DNA of 64,000 bases from Micromonospora fulviviridis (lineage in GTDB: Bacteria > Actinomycetota > Actinomycetes > Mycobacteriales > Micromonosporaceae). The stretch is from positions 423,215-487,214 of the forward strand of contig NZ_BMRA01000005.1 in NCBI RefSeq assembly GCF_014648395.1, read 5' to 3'. The notes beneath the pieces were generated by a model that was not told where the DNA came from, made no database searches, and saw nothing but the letters and a program-made list of their open reading frames with translations. Made by a program: the position numbers and the translations under genes. Positions 32,445 to 41,107 of this stretch are shown here, in pieces. Each line of letters starts with the position of its first letter. Positions within the stretch are counted from its first letter, which is position 1.

Positions 32445-33620
32445 ATGTCTACGTCCACCCCGGACCCCGCTGATCCCGTCTTCCGGCTGCACCTCGGCGG
32501 CAAGATGGCCGTCGCCTCGACCGTGCCGCTCACCAGCAGGGAAGACCTCTCCCTCGCGTACACGCCGGGCGTGGCCCGGGTCTGCGAGGCGATCGCCGCC
32601 GACCCCGACCTCGCCGACGACTACACCTGGGTGTCGCACACCGTCGCCGTGGTCACCGACGGTTCCGCCGTACTCGGCCTGGGCAACATCGGCCCGCGCG
32701 CGGCGCTGCCGGTGATGGAGGGCAAGGCGGTGCTGTTCAAGCAGTTCGCGGGCGTGGACGCCGTACCGGTCTGCCTGGACACCCAGGACGTCGACGAGAT
32801 CGTGGCCACGGTGCGGGCGCTCGCACCCTCGTTCGGCGGGATCAACCTGGAGGACATCAGCGCCCCGCGGTGCTTCGAGGTGGAGCGCCGGCTGGACGAG
32901 GCGCTCTCCATTCCGGTCTTCCACGACGACCAGCACGGCACCGCCATCGTGGTGCTGGCCGCGCTGCGCAACGCCGCCACCCTGCTCAACCGCAAGCTGG
33001 GCGACCTGCGGGTGGCGGTCAGCGGGGCCGGCGCGGCCGGCGTGGCGGTGACGAAGATGCTGGTGGCCGGGGGCGTCAACCCGGACCAGGTGGTGGTCTG
33101 CGACTCCAAGGGCATCATCGGCCGGCACCGCGAGCTGACCGGCACCAAGGCCGAGCTGGCCGAGACCACCAACGCCGAGGGCCGGCAGGGCGACATCACC
33201 GAGGCGCTGCGCGGCGCGGACGTCCTGGTCGGTGTCTCCGGCGGGCAGATCCCCGAGGCGGCGGTGGCCGGCATGGCCCCGGGCGGCATCGTCTTCGCGC
33301 TGGCCAACCCCACCCCGGAGGTGCACCCCGAGGTGGCCGCCCGGCACGTGGCCGTGGTCGCCACCGGGCGCAGCGACTACCCCAATCAGATCAACAACGT
33401 GCTCGCCTTCCCCGGCGTGTTCCGTGGCGCGCTGGACGCCCGGGCCACCCGGATCACCGAGGGGATGAAGGTGGCCGCGGCGGACGCCATCGCCAACGTG
33501 GTCGCCGAGTCGCTGACCCCGGAGGCGATCGTGCCCTCCCCCCTGGACCCGCGGGTCGCCCCTGCGGTGGCGGAGGCCGTCGCCGAGGCCGCCCGCCGCG
33601 ACGGGGTGGCCCGCCGCTGA
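32445..33620 (+). CDS. NAD(P)-dependent malic enzyme
   Basis: Oxidatively decarboxylates malate to pyruvate; 391 residues, the short bacterial form with no C-terminal phosphotransacetylase domain. Landmarks are SLAYTPGVARVCEAI with catalytic Tyr, MEGKAVLFKQFAGVDAVPVC with Lys, INLEDISAPRCFEVE, HDDQHGTAIVVLAALRNA (metal-binding Asp) and the dinucleotide motif VSGAGAAGVAVTKML. Cofactor preference is not predicted. The next element is a Micromonospora-type stem-loop repeat. Confidence 0.92.
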   Translation: MSTSTPDPADPVFRLHLGGKMAVASTVPLTSREDLSLAYTPGVARVCEAIAADPDLADDYTWVSHTVAVVTDGSAVLGLGNIGPRAALPVMEGKAVLFKQFAGVDAVPVCLDTQDVDEIVATVRALAPSFGGINLEDISAPRCFEVERRLDEALSIPVFHDDQHGTAIVVLAALRNAATLLNRKLGDLRVAVSGAGAAGVAVTKMLVAGGVNPDQVVVCDSKGIIGRHRELTGTKAELAETTNAEGRQGDITEALRGADVLVGVSGGQIPEAAVAGMAPGGIVFALANPTPEVHPEVAARHVAVVATGRSDYPNQINNVLAFPGVFRGALDARATRITEGMKVAAADAIANVVAESLTPEAIVPSPLDPRVAPAVAEAVAEAARRDGVARR

Positions 33621-33631
33621 CCGGTTGAGTG

Positions 33632-33671
33632 AGGGGCCCTTCTTATCGCGTTTTGCACAGGAAGGGCCCCT
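33632..33671. repeat. Micromonospora-type interspersed GGGGCCC stem-loop repeat
   Basis: AGGGGCCCTTC and GAAGGGCCCCT form an 11-bp inverted repeat with an 18-base AT-rich loop; each arm contains the core GGGCCC palindrome and is followed by TTCTTA. This element recurs between genes in Micromonospora genomes. Here it lies between malic enzyme and the oxidoreductase gene and may also act as a terminator. Confidence 0.65.
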
Positions 33672-33706
33672 TCTTAACGGGCGCTCAGCTTGTTACGGTG
33701 CCGATC

Positions 33707-34660
33707 ATGCGTGCCGCCTATGCCTCGGCCTTCGACGCCGACAACCCGCTCGCCGCGCTCACCGTCGGCGACCGCCCCGAGCCGACCCACCCGCAGGAGG
33801 ACTGGGTCACCGTGCAGGTGCGGGCCAGCTCGCTCAATCACCACGACCTCTGGTCGCTGCGTGGGGTGGGCCTCGGCGCCGACCAGCTCCCGATGATCCT
33901 CGGCTGCGACGCGGTCGGCACCGACCCGGACGGCAACGAGGTGGTCATCTACCCCGTGGTGCCCACACCGGGCGACCCGCGCGGGGTCTCCATCCTCTCC
34001 GAGCACTTCGCGGGCACCTTCGCCGAGCGGGTGGCCGTACCCCGGATGAACCTGCTGCCGCTGCCCGACGGCCTCTCCGTGACCGACGCGGCGTGCCTGC
34101 CCACGGCCTGGCTCACCGCGTGGCGGATGCTCACCACCAAGGGCCGGGTCGCCGACGGCGAGTCGGTGCTGGTCCAGGGGGCCGGCGGGGGCGTGGCCAC
34201 CGCGGCCGTCGCGCTCGGCGTCGCGCTCGGCAAGCGGGTGTACGCGACCAGCCGCGACGCCGCCAAGCGGGAGCGGATCACCGCGCTGGGCGCGACCGCG
34301 CTGGAACCCGGTGCCCGGCTGCCCGAGCGGGCCGACGTGGTGATCGAGACGGTCGGCGCGGCCACCTTCGACCACTCCCTGAAGTCGGCCGCCCCGATGG
34401 CCCGGATCGTGGTCTCCGGCGCCACCGCCGGCCACGAGCCCAAGGTGAACCTGCGCCGGGTCTTCGCCATGCAGCTGGAGATCCTCGGCACCTCGATGGG
34501 CACCCCCGAGGAGCTGACCGAGCTGCTGGCGTTCTGCGCCGAGCACGAGGTGCGCCCGGTGGTCGACAGCGTGGTGCCGTTCAGCCGGATCGAGGAGGCC
34601 TTCGCCCGCCTGCACTCCGGCGACGTCTTCGGCAAGGTGGTCGTCGACCACACCGCCTGA
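33707..34660 (+). CDS. Zinc-free medium-chain (quinone oxidoreductase-like) dehydrogenase
   Basis: NADPH-dependent MDR-family oxidoreductase of 317 residues. GroES-like domain contains VQVRASSLNHHDLWSLRGV and the start of the cofactor domain has AWRMLTTKGRV, SVLVQGAGGGVATAAVALG (GxGxxG-type Rossmann) and DVVIETVGAATFDHS. The catalytic-zinc Cys/His pair is absent, so it is probably a quinone or enoyl reductase. Substrate unknown. The alternative upstream starts run through the stem-loop repeat and are unlikely. Confidence 0.88.
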   Translation: MRAAYASAFDADNPLAALTVGDRPEPTHPQEDWVTVQVRASSLNHHDLWSLRGVGLGADQLPMILGCDAVGTDPDGNEVVIYPVVPTPGDPRGVSILSEHFAGTFAERVAVPRMNLLPLPDGLSVTDAACLPTAWLTAWRMLTTKGRVADGESVLVQGAGGGVATAAVALGVALGKRVYATSRDAAKRERITALGATALEPGARLPERADVVIETVGAATFDHSLKSAAPMARIVVSGATAGHEPKVNLRRVFAMQLEILGTSMGTPEELTELLAFCAEHEVRPVVDSVVPFSRIEEAFARLHSGDVFGKVVVDHTA

Positions 34661-34686
34661 CCGGCACCGCCGCCCTGGGCGACCGG

Positions 34687-35649
34687 TCAGAGATGGTCGT
34701 CCAGGGTGGCCACGCCGCCGCGGGTGGCGTCGGCCGGGAGTCGCTTCTTCGCCGCGGCGTCGCCGTACAGGGTCCAGCGGAGGAACTCGACGGTGGTGTC
34801 GGCGACCACCCGCAGCGCCTTGCCGTCGCCGAGCAGGGCCCGCCCGTGGTCGCCCTTCGGCAGGCTGAGCATCGCCTTCGGCCAGGGCACCGCGTCGTAC
34901 ACCGCCTTGCCGGCGGCGTAGCCCACCACCTCGTCGGCCTCGCCGTGCACGAAGAGCTGCGGCGCGGCCGCCCCGGCGAACGCGGTGCCGACGCCGAGCG
35001 CCGTGCCGGCGAAGACGATGCCGGCGTCCAGGCGCTCGTCCCGGCCCGCGGTGAACAGCCCGATCGTGGTCACCCCGCCCGCGCTGTGGCCGGTCGCGGC
35101 CACCCGCTCCGGGTCCAGCCGGCCGCGCAGCGGGTCGCCCGCCTTCCCGTCGAGGGCGAGCACCTGGGTCAGCACGTACGACACGTCGGCCGGCTGGTTG
35201 AGCACGTCGAGCGGGTTGCCGTCGCCGCCGGCGCCGGTGTGCGGGAACTTCGGCGCGGCCACCACGAACCCGGCGGCCGCCCAGCGGGTCAGCAGCACCT
35301 GGTAGTCCTCCGGCCGGGCGCCCAGCCCGTGGCTGAACAGCACCACCGGGAACCGCCCGGCCGCCGCCGGCGCGGACCGCTCCGCCGCGCCACCGGCCTC
35401 ACCCTCCGCCGGGTACCAGAGGGTCACCGGCAGCGGGCGGTCGCCGTCGCGGTTCAGCTTCAGCTGGCGTACGCCGACCGCGAAGCTCTCGGTCGGGGCG
35501 TGCCCGGCGGGTACCCGCGGGGCGGGGGTGGTGGCCTTCGGCGGGGCGTCGGGCGCGGGTCGCCCGGCCGGGGCGGTCCCGCCCGAGCAGCCGGCCAGGC
35601 CGGCGCTGAGCAGGGCGGCGGTGACGAGGGCGGCAGGGCGACGGCGCAT
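34687..35649 (-). CDS. Alpha/beta-hydrolase lipoprotein, platelet-activating-factor-acetylhydrolase-like
   Basis: Exported lipid-anchored hydrolase of 320 residues. The signal peptide ends in the lipobox LSAGLAGC; a Pro/Ala linker follows to about residue 65. Core motifs are PLPVTLWYPAE, FPVVLFSHGLGARPEDY, the nucleophile elbow AATGHSAGGVTTIGL (GHSAGG), LFVHGEADEVVGY and KGDHGRALLG (His). It is a close paralogue of the gene at 36383-37447, and a nucleotidyltransferase-family gene lies between them. Substrate unknown; a lipid ester or polyester is plausible. Confidence 0.85.
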   Translation of the reverse strand: MRRRPAALVTAALLSAGLAGCSGGTAPAGRPAPDAPPKATTPAPRVPAGHAPTESFAVGVRQLKLNRDGDRPLPVTLWYPAEGEAGGAAERSAPAAAGRFPVVLFSHGLGARPEDYQVLLTRWAAAGFVVAAPKFPHTGAGGDGNPLDVLNQPADVSYVLTQVLALDGKAGDPLRGRLDPERVAATGHSAGGVTTIGLFTAGRDERLDAGIVFAGTALGVGTAFAGAAAPQLFVHGEADEVVGYAAGKAVYDAVPWPKAMLSLPKGDHGRALLGDGKALRVVADTTVEFLRWTLYGDAAAKKRLPADATRGGVATLDDHL

Positions 35650-35715
35650 GGACACGATTGTGCCTCGCGCTCGCCGGTGACCGGCCGGCATCGCACGGAG
35701 CGTGACGCGACCGCC

Positions 35716-36243
35716 TCAACCGGGCGGCGGCCGGCTCCCGCGCAGCCGGGCCAGGTCGGCGGCGTCCTTGGGTCGGCGGGGCCGCTCGGGCATCCAGACC
35801 GGGTACATCTCCTTGAACTCGATCTGGGCGGCGACGCTGATCACCGGGGCGGTGTGCGGGCCGATCCGCCCCGGCGGGGCGTCCAGCATCCCCTCCGGCA
35901 GTGGAGTGCCGGCCCACGCCCCGGCCCCGACCACCACCCGGCCCGCCCGGTCCCGGTCCAGGTAGGCGAAGCTCAGCTCGACGTCGCCCCGCACCAGGTC
36001 GAGCTGCCGCTCGACCGGCATCCGGGGGTCGACGCGCCAGCCCCGCCCGCCGAGCCGGGCCGCCAGCGGGCCGGCGTCGCCCAGCCAGCAGTACCAGTCG
36101 ACGTCCACGTGCGGCCGGCTCACCGCGCCGAGGTGGAAGTCCATGGCCCACCCGCCGCGCAGCCACACCGCGATCCCCGCCGCGCCGGTCAGCTCGACCA
36201 CCTCGCGGATCGCGTCGAGTTGCCGCCCCGCCAGTCCGTCCAC
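35716..36243 (-). CDS. Nucleotidyltransferase-family protein (aminoglycoside-2''-adenylyltransferase-like fold)
   Basis: Protein of 175 residues with the GGWAMDFHLG and RPHVDVDWY motifs, which give the Gly-Gly and Asp-x-Asp catalytic signature of the AadB/LinB nucleotidyltransferase fold. LSFAYLDRD and a C-terminal FKEMYPVWMPERPRRPKDAADLARLR helix follow, the latter typical of the family. Most chromosomal members have no known substrate, so antibiotic resistance should not be assumed. The start is a GTG; it lies between two paralogous hydrolase genes. Confidence 0.75.
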   Translation of the reverse strand: MDGLAGRQLDAIREVVELTGAAGIAVWLRGGWAMDFHLGAVSRPHVDVDWYCWLGDAGPLAARLGGRGWRVDPRMPVERQLDLVRGDVELSFAYLDRDRAGRVVVGAGAWAGTPLPEGMLDAPPGRIGPHTAPVISVAAQIEFKEMYPVWMPERPRRPKDAADLARLRGSRPPPG

Positions 36244-36382
36244 CCCGGCAAGCTACCGCCCGGCACCCGACCCCGCCGTCCCGCCCGAGCGGGGGCCGGC
36301 TGCCCGCTCCACCGACCCCGGCTCGCCGAGGTGGCGGGGTCCGTGGCCGGCAGATACCGCCGGGTCGCCGAGGTGGAGTGGA

Positions 36383-37447
36383 TCACGCTCGGCCGGGGAG
36401 GGCGCGGGTGGTGAGGGTGGTGACGCCGGGGAGGCGGGCGTCGACGGGAAGGCGGTCCCGGGCGCGACGGTCGTCGTAGAGGGTCCACCGGAGGAAGTCG
36501 GTGGTGGTGGCCAGGACCTGCGCGAACCCGGGCCGGCCCGGGGTCAGGTACTCGCCGTGGCCCTGGCCGGGGAGGCACAGGAAGGCGGCCGGCCCGAGAC
36601 TGCGGGCGTACGCCGCCTGGCCGACCGACTCCGGCACGATCGGGTCCGCGCCGCCGTGCACGAACAGCAGCGGCGCCACCGGGCCGGCGAAGCTGCCGGC
36701 CATCCCGCCGCCGGCGACGACGATGCCGGCGCGCAGCCGGGGCGGGTGCCCCGAGGTGAACATGCCGGCCGTGGTGAAGCCGCCCGCCGAGTGTCCCGCG
36801 GCGGCGAACCGGTGCACCGCCAGGTGCCCGGCGAGCGGATCCCCGGGCCGGGCGTCGAGGCGGACCAGGTGGCGGATCAGCCGCCAGCCGTCGGCCGGCT
36901 GGTTCCGCACGTCGGCCCGGCTGAAGTCGCGCGCCCGCAGGTTCGTACGCGGGTAGGTCGGCGCGGCCACCACGAACCCGGCCGCCGCCCACCGTGTGGT
37001 CAACGGGGCGTGCAGTTCGGGGAGGCTGTGCAGCCCGTGGCTGTAGACCACCACCGGGAACCGCCCGGCGGCCACCGGCGCGCCGGGCCACGGCACCGGC
37101 TCGGACGTCGCCCCGCTGCTGGCCGGGCCGGAGGTCGCTTCGCTGGCCGGGCCGGCCGTCGCTTCGCTGCTCGGGCCGGAGGTCGCCCCGCCGCCGGTCG
37201 GACCGGCCGTGACCGGGGTGGTGGCCGGCGCGGTGGCGTGGGGCAGGGCGACGGGCTCCGCCGGGTACCAGACGGTGACCGGCAGCGGCCGGGACCCGTC
37301 GGGGTCGACGACGAAGTGGCGCACGCCCACGGCGTACGGCTCCGGGCGCGCCGGGCGGAAGGACGGGACCTGTTCGTCCGTGGGGGCGACGGCCGGGCCG
37401 CAACCGGCCACCAGCGCCACCAGCAGCGCGGCGACCAGCCGCTGCAC
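36383..37447 (-). CDS. Alpha/beta-hydrolase lipoprotein paralogue with Ala-Thr-Ser-Gly-Pro repeats
   Basis: Paralogue of the 34687-35649 hydrolase, about 354 residues. Signal peptide and lipobox LVAGC near residues 14-18; shared core motifs PLPVTVWYPAE, FPVVVYSHGLHSLPE, FAAAGHSAGGFTTAGMF and LLFVHGGADPIVPES, with GQGHGEYLT as the His region. Between the WYPAE strand and the FPVVV strand it carries an insert of near-tandem repeats (unit about EATSGPAS), encoded by the 24-27-base repeats at 37104-37205. The insert is likely a flexible loop. The GTG start follows GAGGGGG. Confidence 0.8.
   Translation of the reverse strand: MQRLVAALLVALVAGCGPAVAPTDEQVPSFRPARPEPYAVGVRHFVVDPDGSRPLPVTVWYPAEPVALPHATAPATTPVTAGPTGGGATSGPSSEATAGPASEATSGPASSGATSEPVPWPGAPVAAGRFPVVVYSHGLHSLPELHAPLTTRWAAAGFVVAAPTYPRTNLRARDFSRADVRNQPADGWRLIRHLVRLDARPGDPLAGHLAVHRFAAAGHSAGGFTTAGMFTSGHPPRLRAGIVVAGGGMAGSFAGPVAPLLFVHGGADPIVPESVGQAAYARSLGPAAFLCLPGQGHGEYLTPGRPGFAQVLATTTDFLRWTLYDDRRARDRLPVDARLPGVTTLTTRALPGRA
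37104..37205. repeat. Coding minisatellite (24-27 bp x 4) in the hydrolase gene
   Basis: Four units at 37104-37130, 37131-37154, 37155-37178 and 37179-37205 share the core GTCGCTTCGCTG...GGGCCG, or a CCCCG-substituted variant. All lengths are multiples of three, so copy changes keep the frame. Confidence 0.7.
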
Positions 37448-37590
37448 CCCCACCCCCTCACGGTAGGCGGCCGGCCGGCCGGTCCGGCCCCGCCGACCGG
37501 CCCGACGCGCCTCCACCGGCCGGCCGGGCTGTGCCCGCCACCGGCCCGGCGGGATCGTCCGCGTCGGCCGGCTTCGCTAGGGTCACGCGC

Positions 37591-37767
37591 ATGGCTGAGA
37601 ACTACACCGACCCCAGTGGCAACACCGCGCAGTTCCGCGCCTTCGTCGACTCGCCGGACAGCGCGGCGAGCGCGGCGGAGGCCCCGTCCCGCCTGCCCCT
37701 GATGGTCGGCATCGGCGTCGCCGCCGTCGTGGTCGTCGCCGTCATCGCCTGGCTCGCCCTGGGCTGA
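37591..37767 (+). CDS. Small single-pass membrane protein
   Basis: Protein of 58 residues: a polar N-terminus (MAENYTDPSGNTAQFRAFVD, then an Ala/Ser-rich stretch) and one C-terminal hydrophobic helix (LPLMVGIGVAAVVVVAVIAW). The layout suggests a tail-anchored protein facing the cytoplasm. No ribosome site is obvious. No family is recognised. It converges on ackA, with a stem-loop repeat between. Confidence 0.6.
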   Translation: MAENYTDPSGNTAQFRAFVDSPDSAASAAEAPSRLPLMVGIGVAAVVVVAVIAWLALG

Positions 37768-37837
37768 CCCCTCACGCACCCACCGCACACGCGCCCGTCC
37801 ACCCGCGCCCACCCGTCCCGGCCCCGCCCGGCCCGTT

Positions 37838-37893
37838 GATCATGAAGTTAGCGGCTCGATATGTCCCGATTCACCGCCGCCAACTTCATGATC
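37838..37893. repeat. Micromonospora-type GATCATGAAGTT stem-loop repeat
   Basis: GATCATGAAGTTAGCGGC and its near-complement ending CCAACTTCATGATC form a stem of about 18 bp with one mismatch (A/G) and a loop that is AT-richer than its surroundings. The element matches a stem-loop that recurs in Micromonospora intergenic regions. It lies between two converging genes and may also act as terminator. TTCATGATCAAC at about 28281-28292 is a lone fragment of one arm. Confidence 0.65.
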
Positions 37894-37927
37894 GCCGCAG
37901 CGGGGCGAGGGGGTGCGGTGGGCGCGG

Positions 37928-39040
37928 TCAGAGGTTCAGGACTTCGCGGGTCTGGCGGGCTATCTCGCGTTCCTCGTCGGTGCCGATGACGCAGACCGTG
38001 ACCTCGGCGCCGTCGGGGGAGATGACCCGGTCGCCGCTGCCGGCGTTGCGCGCCGGGTCCACGGCGATGCCGAGGCGGTCCAGGCCGGCCAGCGCCGCCG
38101 CCCGGACCGGGGCGGCGTGCTCGCCGACCCCGGCCGTGAAGGTGACCGCGTCGACCCGGCCGAGCAGGGCGTAGTACGCGCCCACGTACCCGGTGATGCG
38201 GCGGCGGTAGACGTCGAAGGCGAGCGCGGCGGCCGGGTCGCCGGCGTCCCGGCGGGCCAGCACCTCCCGCATGTCGTTCACCCCGGTCAGCCCGAGCAGG
38301 CCGCTGCGGTGGTTGAGCAGGTCGTCGATGTCGTCGACGCCCATTCCGGCCTCGCGGCGCAGATGGAAGATGATCGTCGGGTCGAGGTCGCCGCTGCGGG
38401 TGCCCATGACCAGGCCCTCCAGCGGCGACATGCCCATCGAGGTGGTCACGCTCCGCCCGCCCTGCACCGCGCAGGCGCTCGCCCCGTTGCCCAGGTGCAG
38501 GGTGATGGTGTTCAGCTCGTCGTACGGCCGGTCGAGCAGTTCCGCCGTGCGCCGCGAGACGTACGCGTGCGAGGTGCCATGGAAGCCGTACCGGCGCACG
38601 CCGTACCGCTCGGCGAGGTCCCGGTCGATGGCGTACGTGGCGGCGGCCTCGGGCAGCGTGTGGTGGAACGCGGTGTCGAACACGGCGACCTGCGGGGTGT
38701 CCGGAAGCTTCTCCAAGGCCACCCGGATGCCGGCCAGGTTCGCCGGGTTGTGCAGCGGGGCGAGCGGGACGAGGTCCTCGATGGCGGCGATGACCCGGTC
38801 GTCGATCTGCACCGGCGCGCTGAACTTCCGCCCGCCGTGCACCACCCGGTGCCCCACCCCGGCCAGCCCCGTCAGGTCGAGCCCCTCGATGATCTGCCGC
38901 ACGGCGCTCTCGTGGTCGGCCGGCCCGCCGCCCGGCTCGCCGACCCGCTCGACGGTGCCCTTGCCGCGGACCTCGTCGCCGTCGTAGAGCCGGTACTTGA
39001 CCGACGAGGAGCCGCAGTTGAGGACCAGAATCCGGCTCAT
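37928..39040 (-). CDS. ackA: Acetate kinase
   Basis: Converts acetyl phosphate and ADP to acetate and ATP, or the reverse; 370 residues. Signatures are ILVLNCGSSSVKYRLYDG (nucleotide-binding), HRVVHGGRKF, VAVFDTAFHHTLPEAA, RRYGFHGTSHAYVS, LGNGASACAVQGGRSV and FTAGVGEHAAPVR. It overlaps the pta stop by four bases (ATGA), making an ackA-pta operon for overflow acetate metabolism. Confidence 0.97.
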   Translation of the reverse strand: MSRILVLNCGSSSVKYRLYDGDEVRGKGTVERVGEPGGGPADHESAVRQIIEGLDLTGLAGVGHRVVHGGRKFSAPVQIDDRVIAAIEDLVPLAPLHNPANLAGIRVALEKLPDTPQVAVFDTAFHHTLPEAAATYAIDRDLAERYGVRRYGFHGTSHAYVSRRTAELLDRPYDELNTITLHLGNGASACAVQGGRSVTTSMGMSPLEGLVMGTRSGDLDPTIIFHLRREAGMGVDDIDDLLNHRSGLLGLTGVNDMREVLARRDAGDPAAALAFDVYRRRITGYVGAYYALLGRVDAVTFTAGVGEHAAPVRAAALAGLDRLGIAVDPARNAGSGDRVISPDGAEVTVCVIGTDEEREIARQTREVLNL

Positions 39041-41103
39041 TCCGACTCCCCGGCGGCGGCCTGGATGGCGGTGATCGCCACCGTGTTGACGATATCCGGC
39101 ACGGTGGCGCCCCGGGACAGGTCGTTGACCGGCCGGCGCAGGCCCTGCATGACCGGGCCGACCGCCACCGCGCCGGCCGAGCGCTGCACCGCCTTGTAGG
39201 TGTTGTTGCCGGTGTTGAGGTCCGGGAAGATGAACACCGTGGCCCGCCCCGCCACCGGGCTGTCCGGCAGCTTGGTGGCCGCGACCTGCGGGTCGATCGC
39301 CGCGTCGTACTGGATCGGGCCCTCGACCAGCAGCTCCGGCCGGCGCTCCCGGACCAGCTTGGTGGCCGCCGCGACCTTCTCCACGTCGGCACCGAACCCG
39401 GAGTCTCCGGTCGAGTAGGACAGCATCGCCACCCGCGGCTCGATGCCGAAGCGGGCGGCCGTGTCGGCCGAGGAGATGGCGATGTCGGCGAGCTGGGCGG
39501 CGTCCGGGTCGGGGTTGACGGCGCAGTCGCCGTAGACGAGCACCCGGTCGGCGAGCAGCATGAAGAACACGCTGGAGGCGACGGAGACCCCCGGCACGGT
39601 GCGGATGATCTCGAAGGCCGGCCGGATGGTGGCCGCCGTGGTGTGGGTCGCCCCGGAGACCATGCCGTCGGCGCGGCCGGTCCGCACCATCATGGTGCCG
39701 AAGTAGTTGGGCTGGGCCACGATGTCGTGCGCCAGCTCGACGGTGACGCCGCGGTGGGCGCGCAGCTTCGCGTACTCGGCGGCGAACTCGTCGCGCCACT
39801 CGCTGGTGACCGGGTCGACCACCTGCGCGTCGCCGACGTCGATGCCCAGCTCGCGGGTGCGCCGGGCCACCTCGTCCGGGCGCCCGAGCAGGGTCAGGTC
39901 GGCTACGCCGCGGCGCAGCAGCACCTCCGCGGCGCGCAGGATCCGCTCCTCGGTGCCCTCGGGCAGCACCAGCCGCCGGCGCTGCGCCCGGGCGCGGTCG
40001 ATCAGGTCGTTCTCGAACATCAGCGGGGTGACCCGCTCCGACCGGCTGACCCGCAGCCGGCGGGCCAGGTCGACGGTGTCCACGCAGCGCTCGAAGGCGC
40101 CCAGCGCGGCCTCCACCTTGCGTGGGTTCGCCACGCTCGGCCGGCCCTCGATCCGGCTGGACGCCGCCACCGTGTCGTAGCTGTCGCTGCTGACGGAGAG
40201 CACGGCCAGCCCGGTGTTCAGCGCTTCGAACAGCCTCATCGCCCGCGGGTCGGGCTGCTCGCCGAGGGTCAGCACGAGGCCGGCCAGGGAGACCTGACCG
40301 GCCACGTGCGCCGCGCCGGCCGCCACGAGGAGGTCGTCCCGGTCGCCGGGGGTGATCACCAGCGCCCCGTCGGTGAAGTGCTCCAGGAGGGTGGGCACGT
40401 GCGCCGCGCCGACCACGTAGTCGAGCACGTCCCGCTCCAGCGCGGCCTGGTCGCCGGCGAGCAGGGTGGCGCCGAGCGCCGCCGCCACCTCCGCCACCGT
40501 CGGCGCCGACACGGTCGGCACCTCCGGGATGGCGTACGCGGGGACGGGCAGCTCGGGCAGCGTCATGGGCTCGGGCACCCGGTTGGCGACCACCGCCACC
40601 ACCGTGGCGCCCAGGTCCTCCAGGTCGTGGTACGCCCCGCGCAGCGCCGCCGCGATCGCCTCGGGCGACTGCCCGAACCCGTCCACCACGGGCACCACCA
40701 CGCTGCTGAACTCGGTCGCCAGACGGGCGTTGAAGGCCAGCTCGCGGGGGCCGGCGCCGTCCCCGTCGGCGAAGTCGCTGCCCACCACGACCACCGCCGG
40801 GCACTGCCGCTCGACCGCCCGGTAGCGGGCCACGATGCGGGAGATCAGCTCCCCCCGGCGGCCGTCCGCGACCAGCGCGGCGGCCTCGGCGTACGTCGCG
40901 CCGTGCAGTTCGTCGACCGGCAGCCGCACCCGGTAGCGCTCGGTGAGCAGGGCGAGGATCGGGTCGGGGCCCTGACCGGCGACCAGCGGCCGGAACGCGC
41001 CGATCCGCTCGACCTGCCGGGACAGCAGCTCGGCCAGCCCGAGTGCGACCGTCGACTTGCCCCCGCCCGACCCCACGCTGGTCAGGTACACGCTGCGCGC
41101 CAC
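39037..41103 (-). CDS. pta: Phosphate acetyltransferase, long form
   Basis: Interconverts acetyl-CoA and acetyl phosphate; 688 residues, the long class. Domain order is a P-loop BioD-like N-terminus (SVGSGGGKSTVALGLAE), the DRTGG regulatory region (about 200-340) and the PTA catalytic domain (about 370-688) with LPEGTEERILRAAEVLLRRG, YFGTMMVRTGRADGMVSGAT and FPDLNTGNNTYKAVQRSA. It is upstream partner of ackA in an overlapping operon. The start is GTG. Confidence 0.96.
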   Translation of the reverse strand: MARSVYLTSVGSGGGKSTVALGLAELLSRQVERIGAFRPLVAGQGPDPILALLTERYRVRLPVDELHGATYAEAAALVADGRRGELISRIVARYRAVERQCPAVVVVGSDFADGDGAGPRELAFNARLATEFSSVVVPVVDGFGQSPEAIAAALRGAYHDLEDLGATVVAVVANRVPEPMTLPELPVPAYAIPEVPTVSAPTVAEVAAALGATLLAGDQAALERDVLDYVVGAAHVPTLLEHFTDGALVITPGDRDDLLVAAGAAHVAGQVSLAGLVLTLGEQPDPRAMRLFEALNTGLAVLSVSSDSYDTVAASSRIEGRPSVANPRKVEAALGAFERCVDTVDLARRLRVSRSERVTPLMFENDLIDRARAQRRRLVLPEGTEERILRAAEVLLRRGVADLTLLGRPDEVARRTRELGIDVGDAQVVDPVTSEWRDEFAAEYAKLRAHRGVTVELAHDIVAQPNYFGTMMVRTGRADGMVSGATHTTAATIRPAFEIIRTVPGVSVASSVFFMLLADRVLVYGDCAVNPDPDAAQLADIAISSADTAARFGIEPRVAMLSYSTGDSGFGADVEKVAAATKLVRERRPELLVEGPIQYDAAIDPQVAATKLPDSPVAGRATVFIFPDLNTGNNTYKAVQRSAGAVAVGPVMQGLRRPVNDLSRGATVPDIVNTVAITAIQAAAGESE

Positions 41104-41107
41104 GACC

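Noticed and set aside
35716..36243. Calling this gene an aminoglycoside or lincosamide resistance enzyme
   Set aside because: Only the nucleotidyltransferase fold motifs are visible. Many chromosomal homologues have unrelated or unknown roles.
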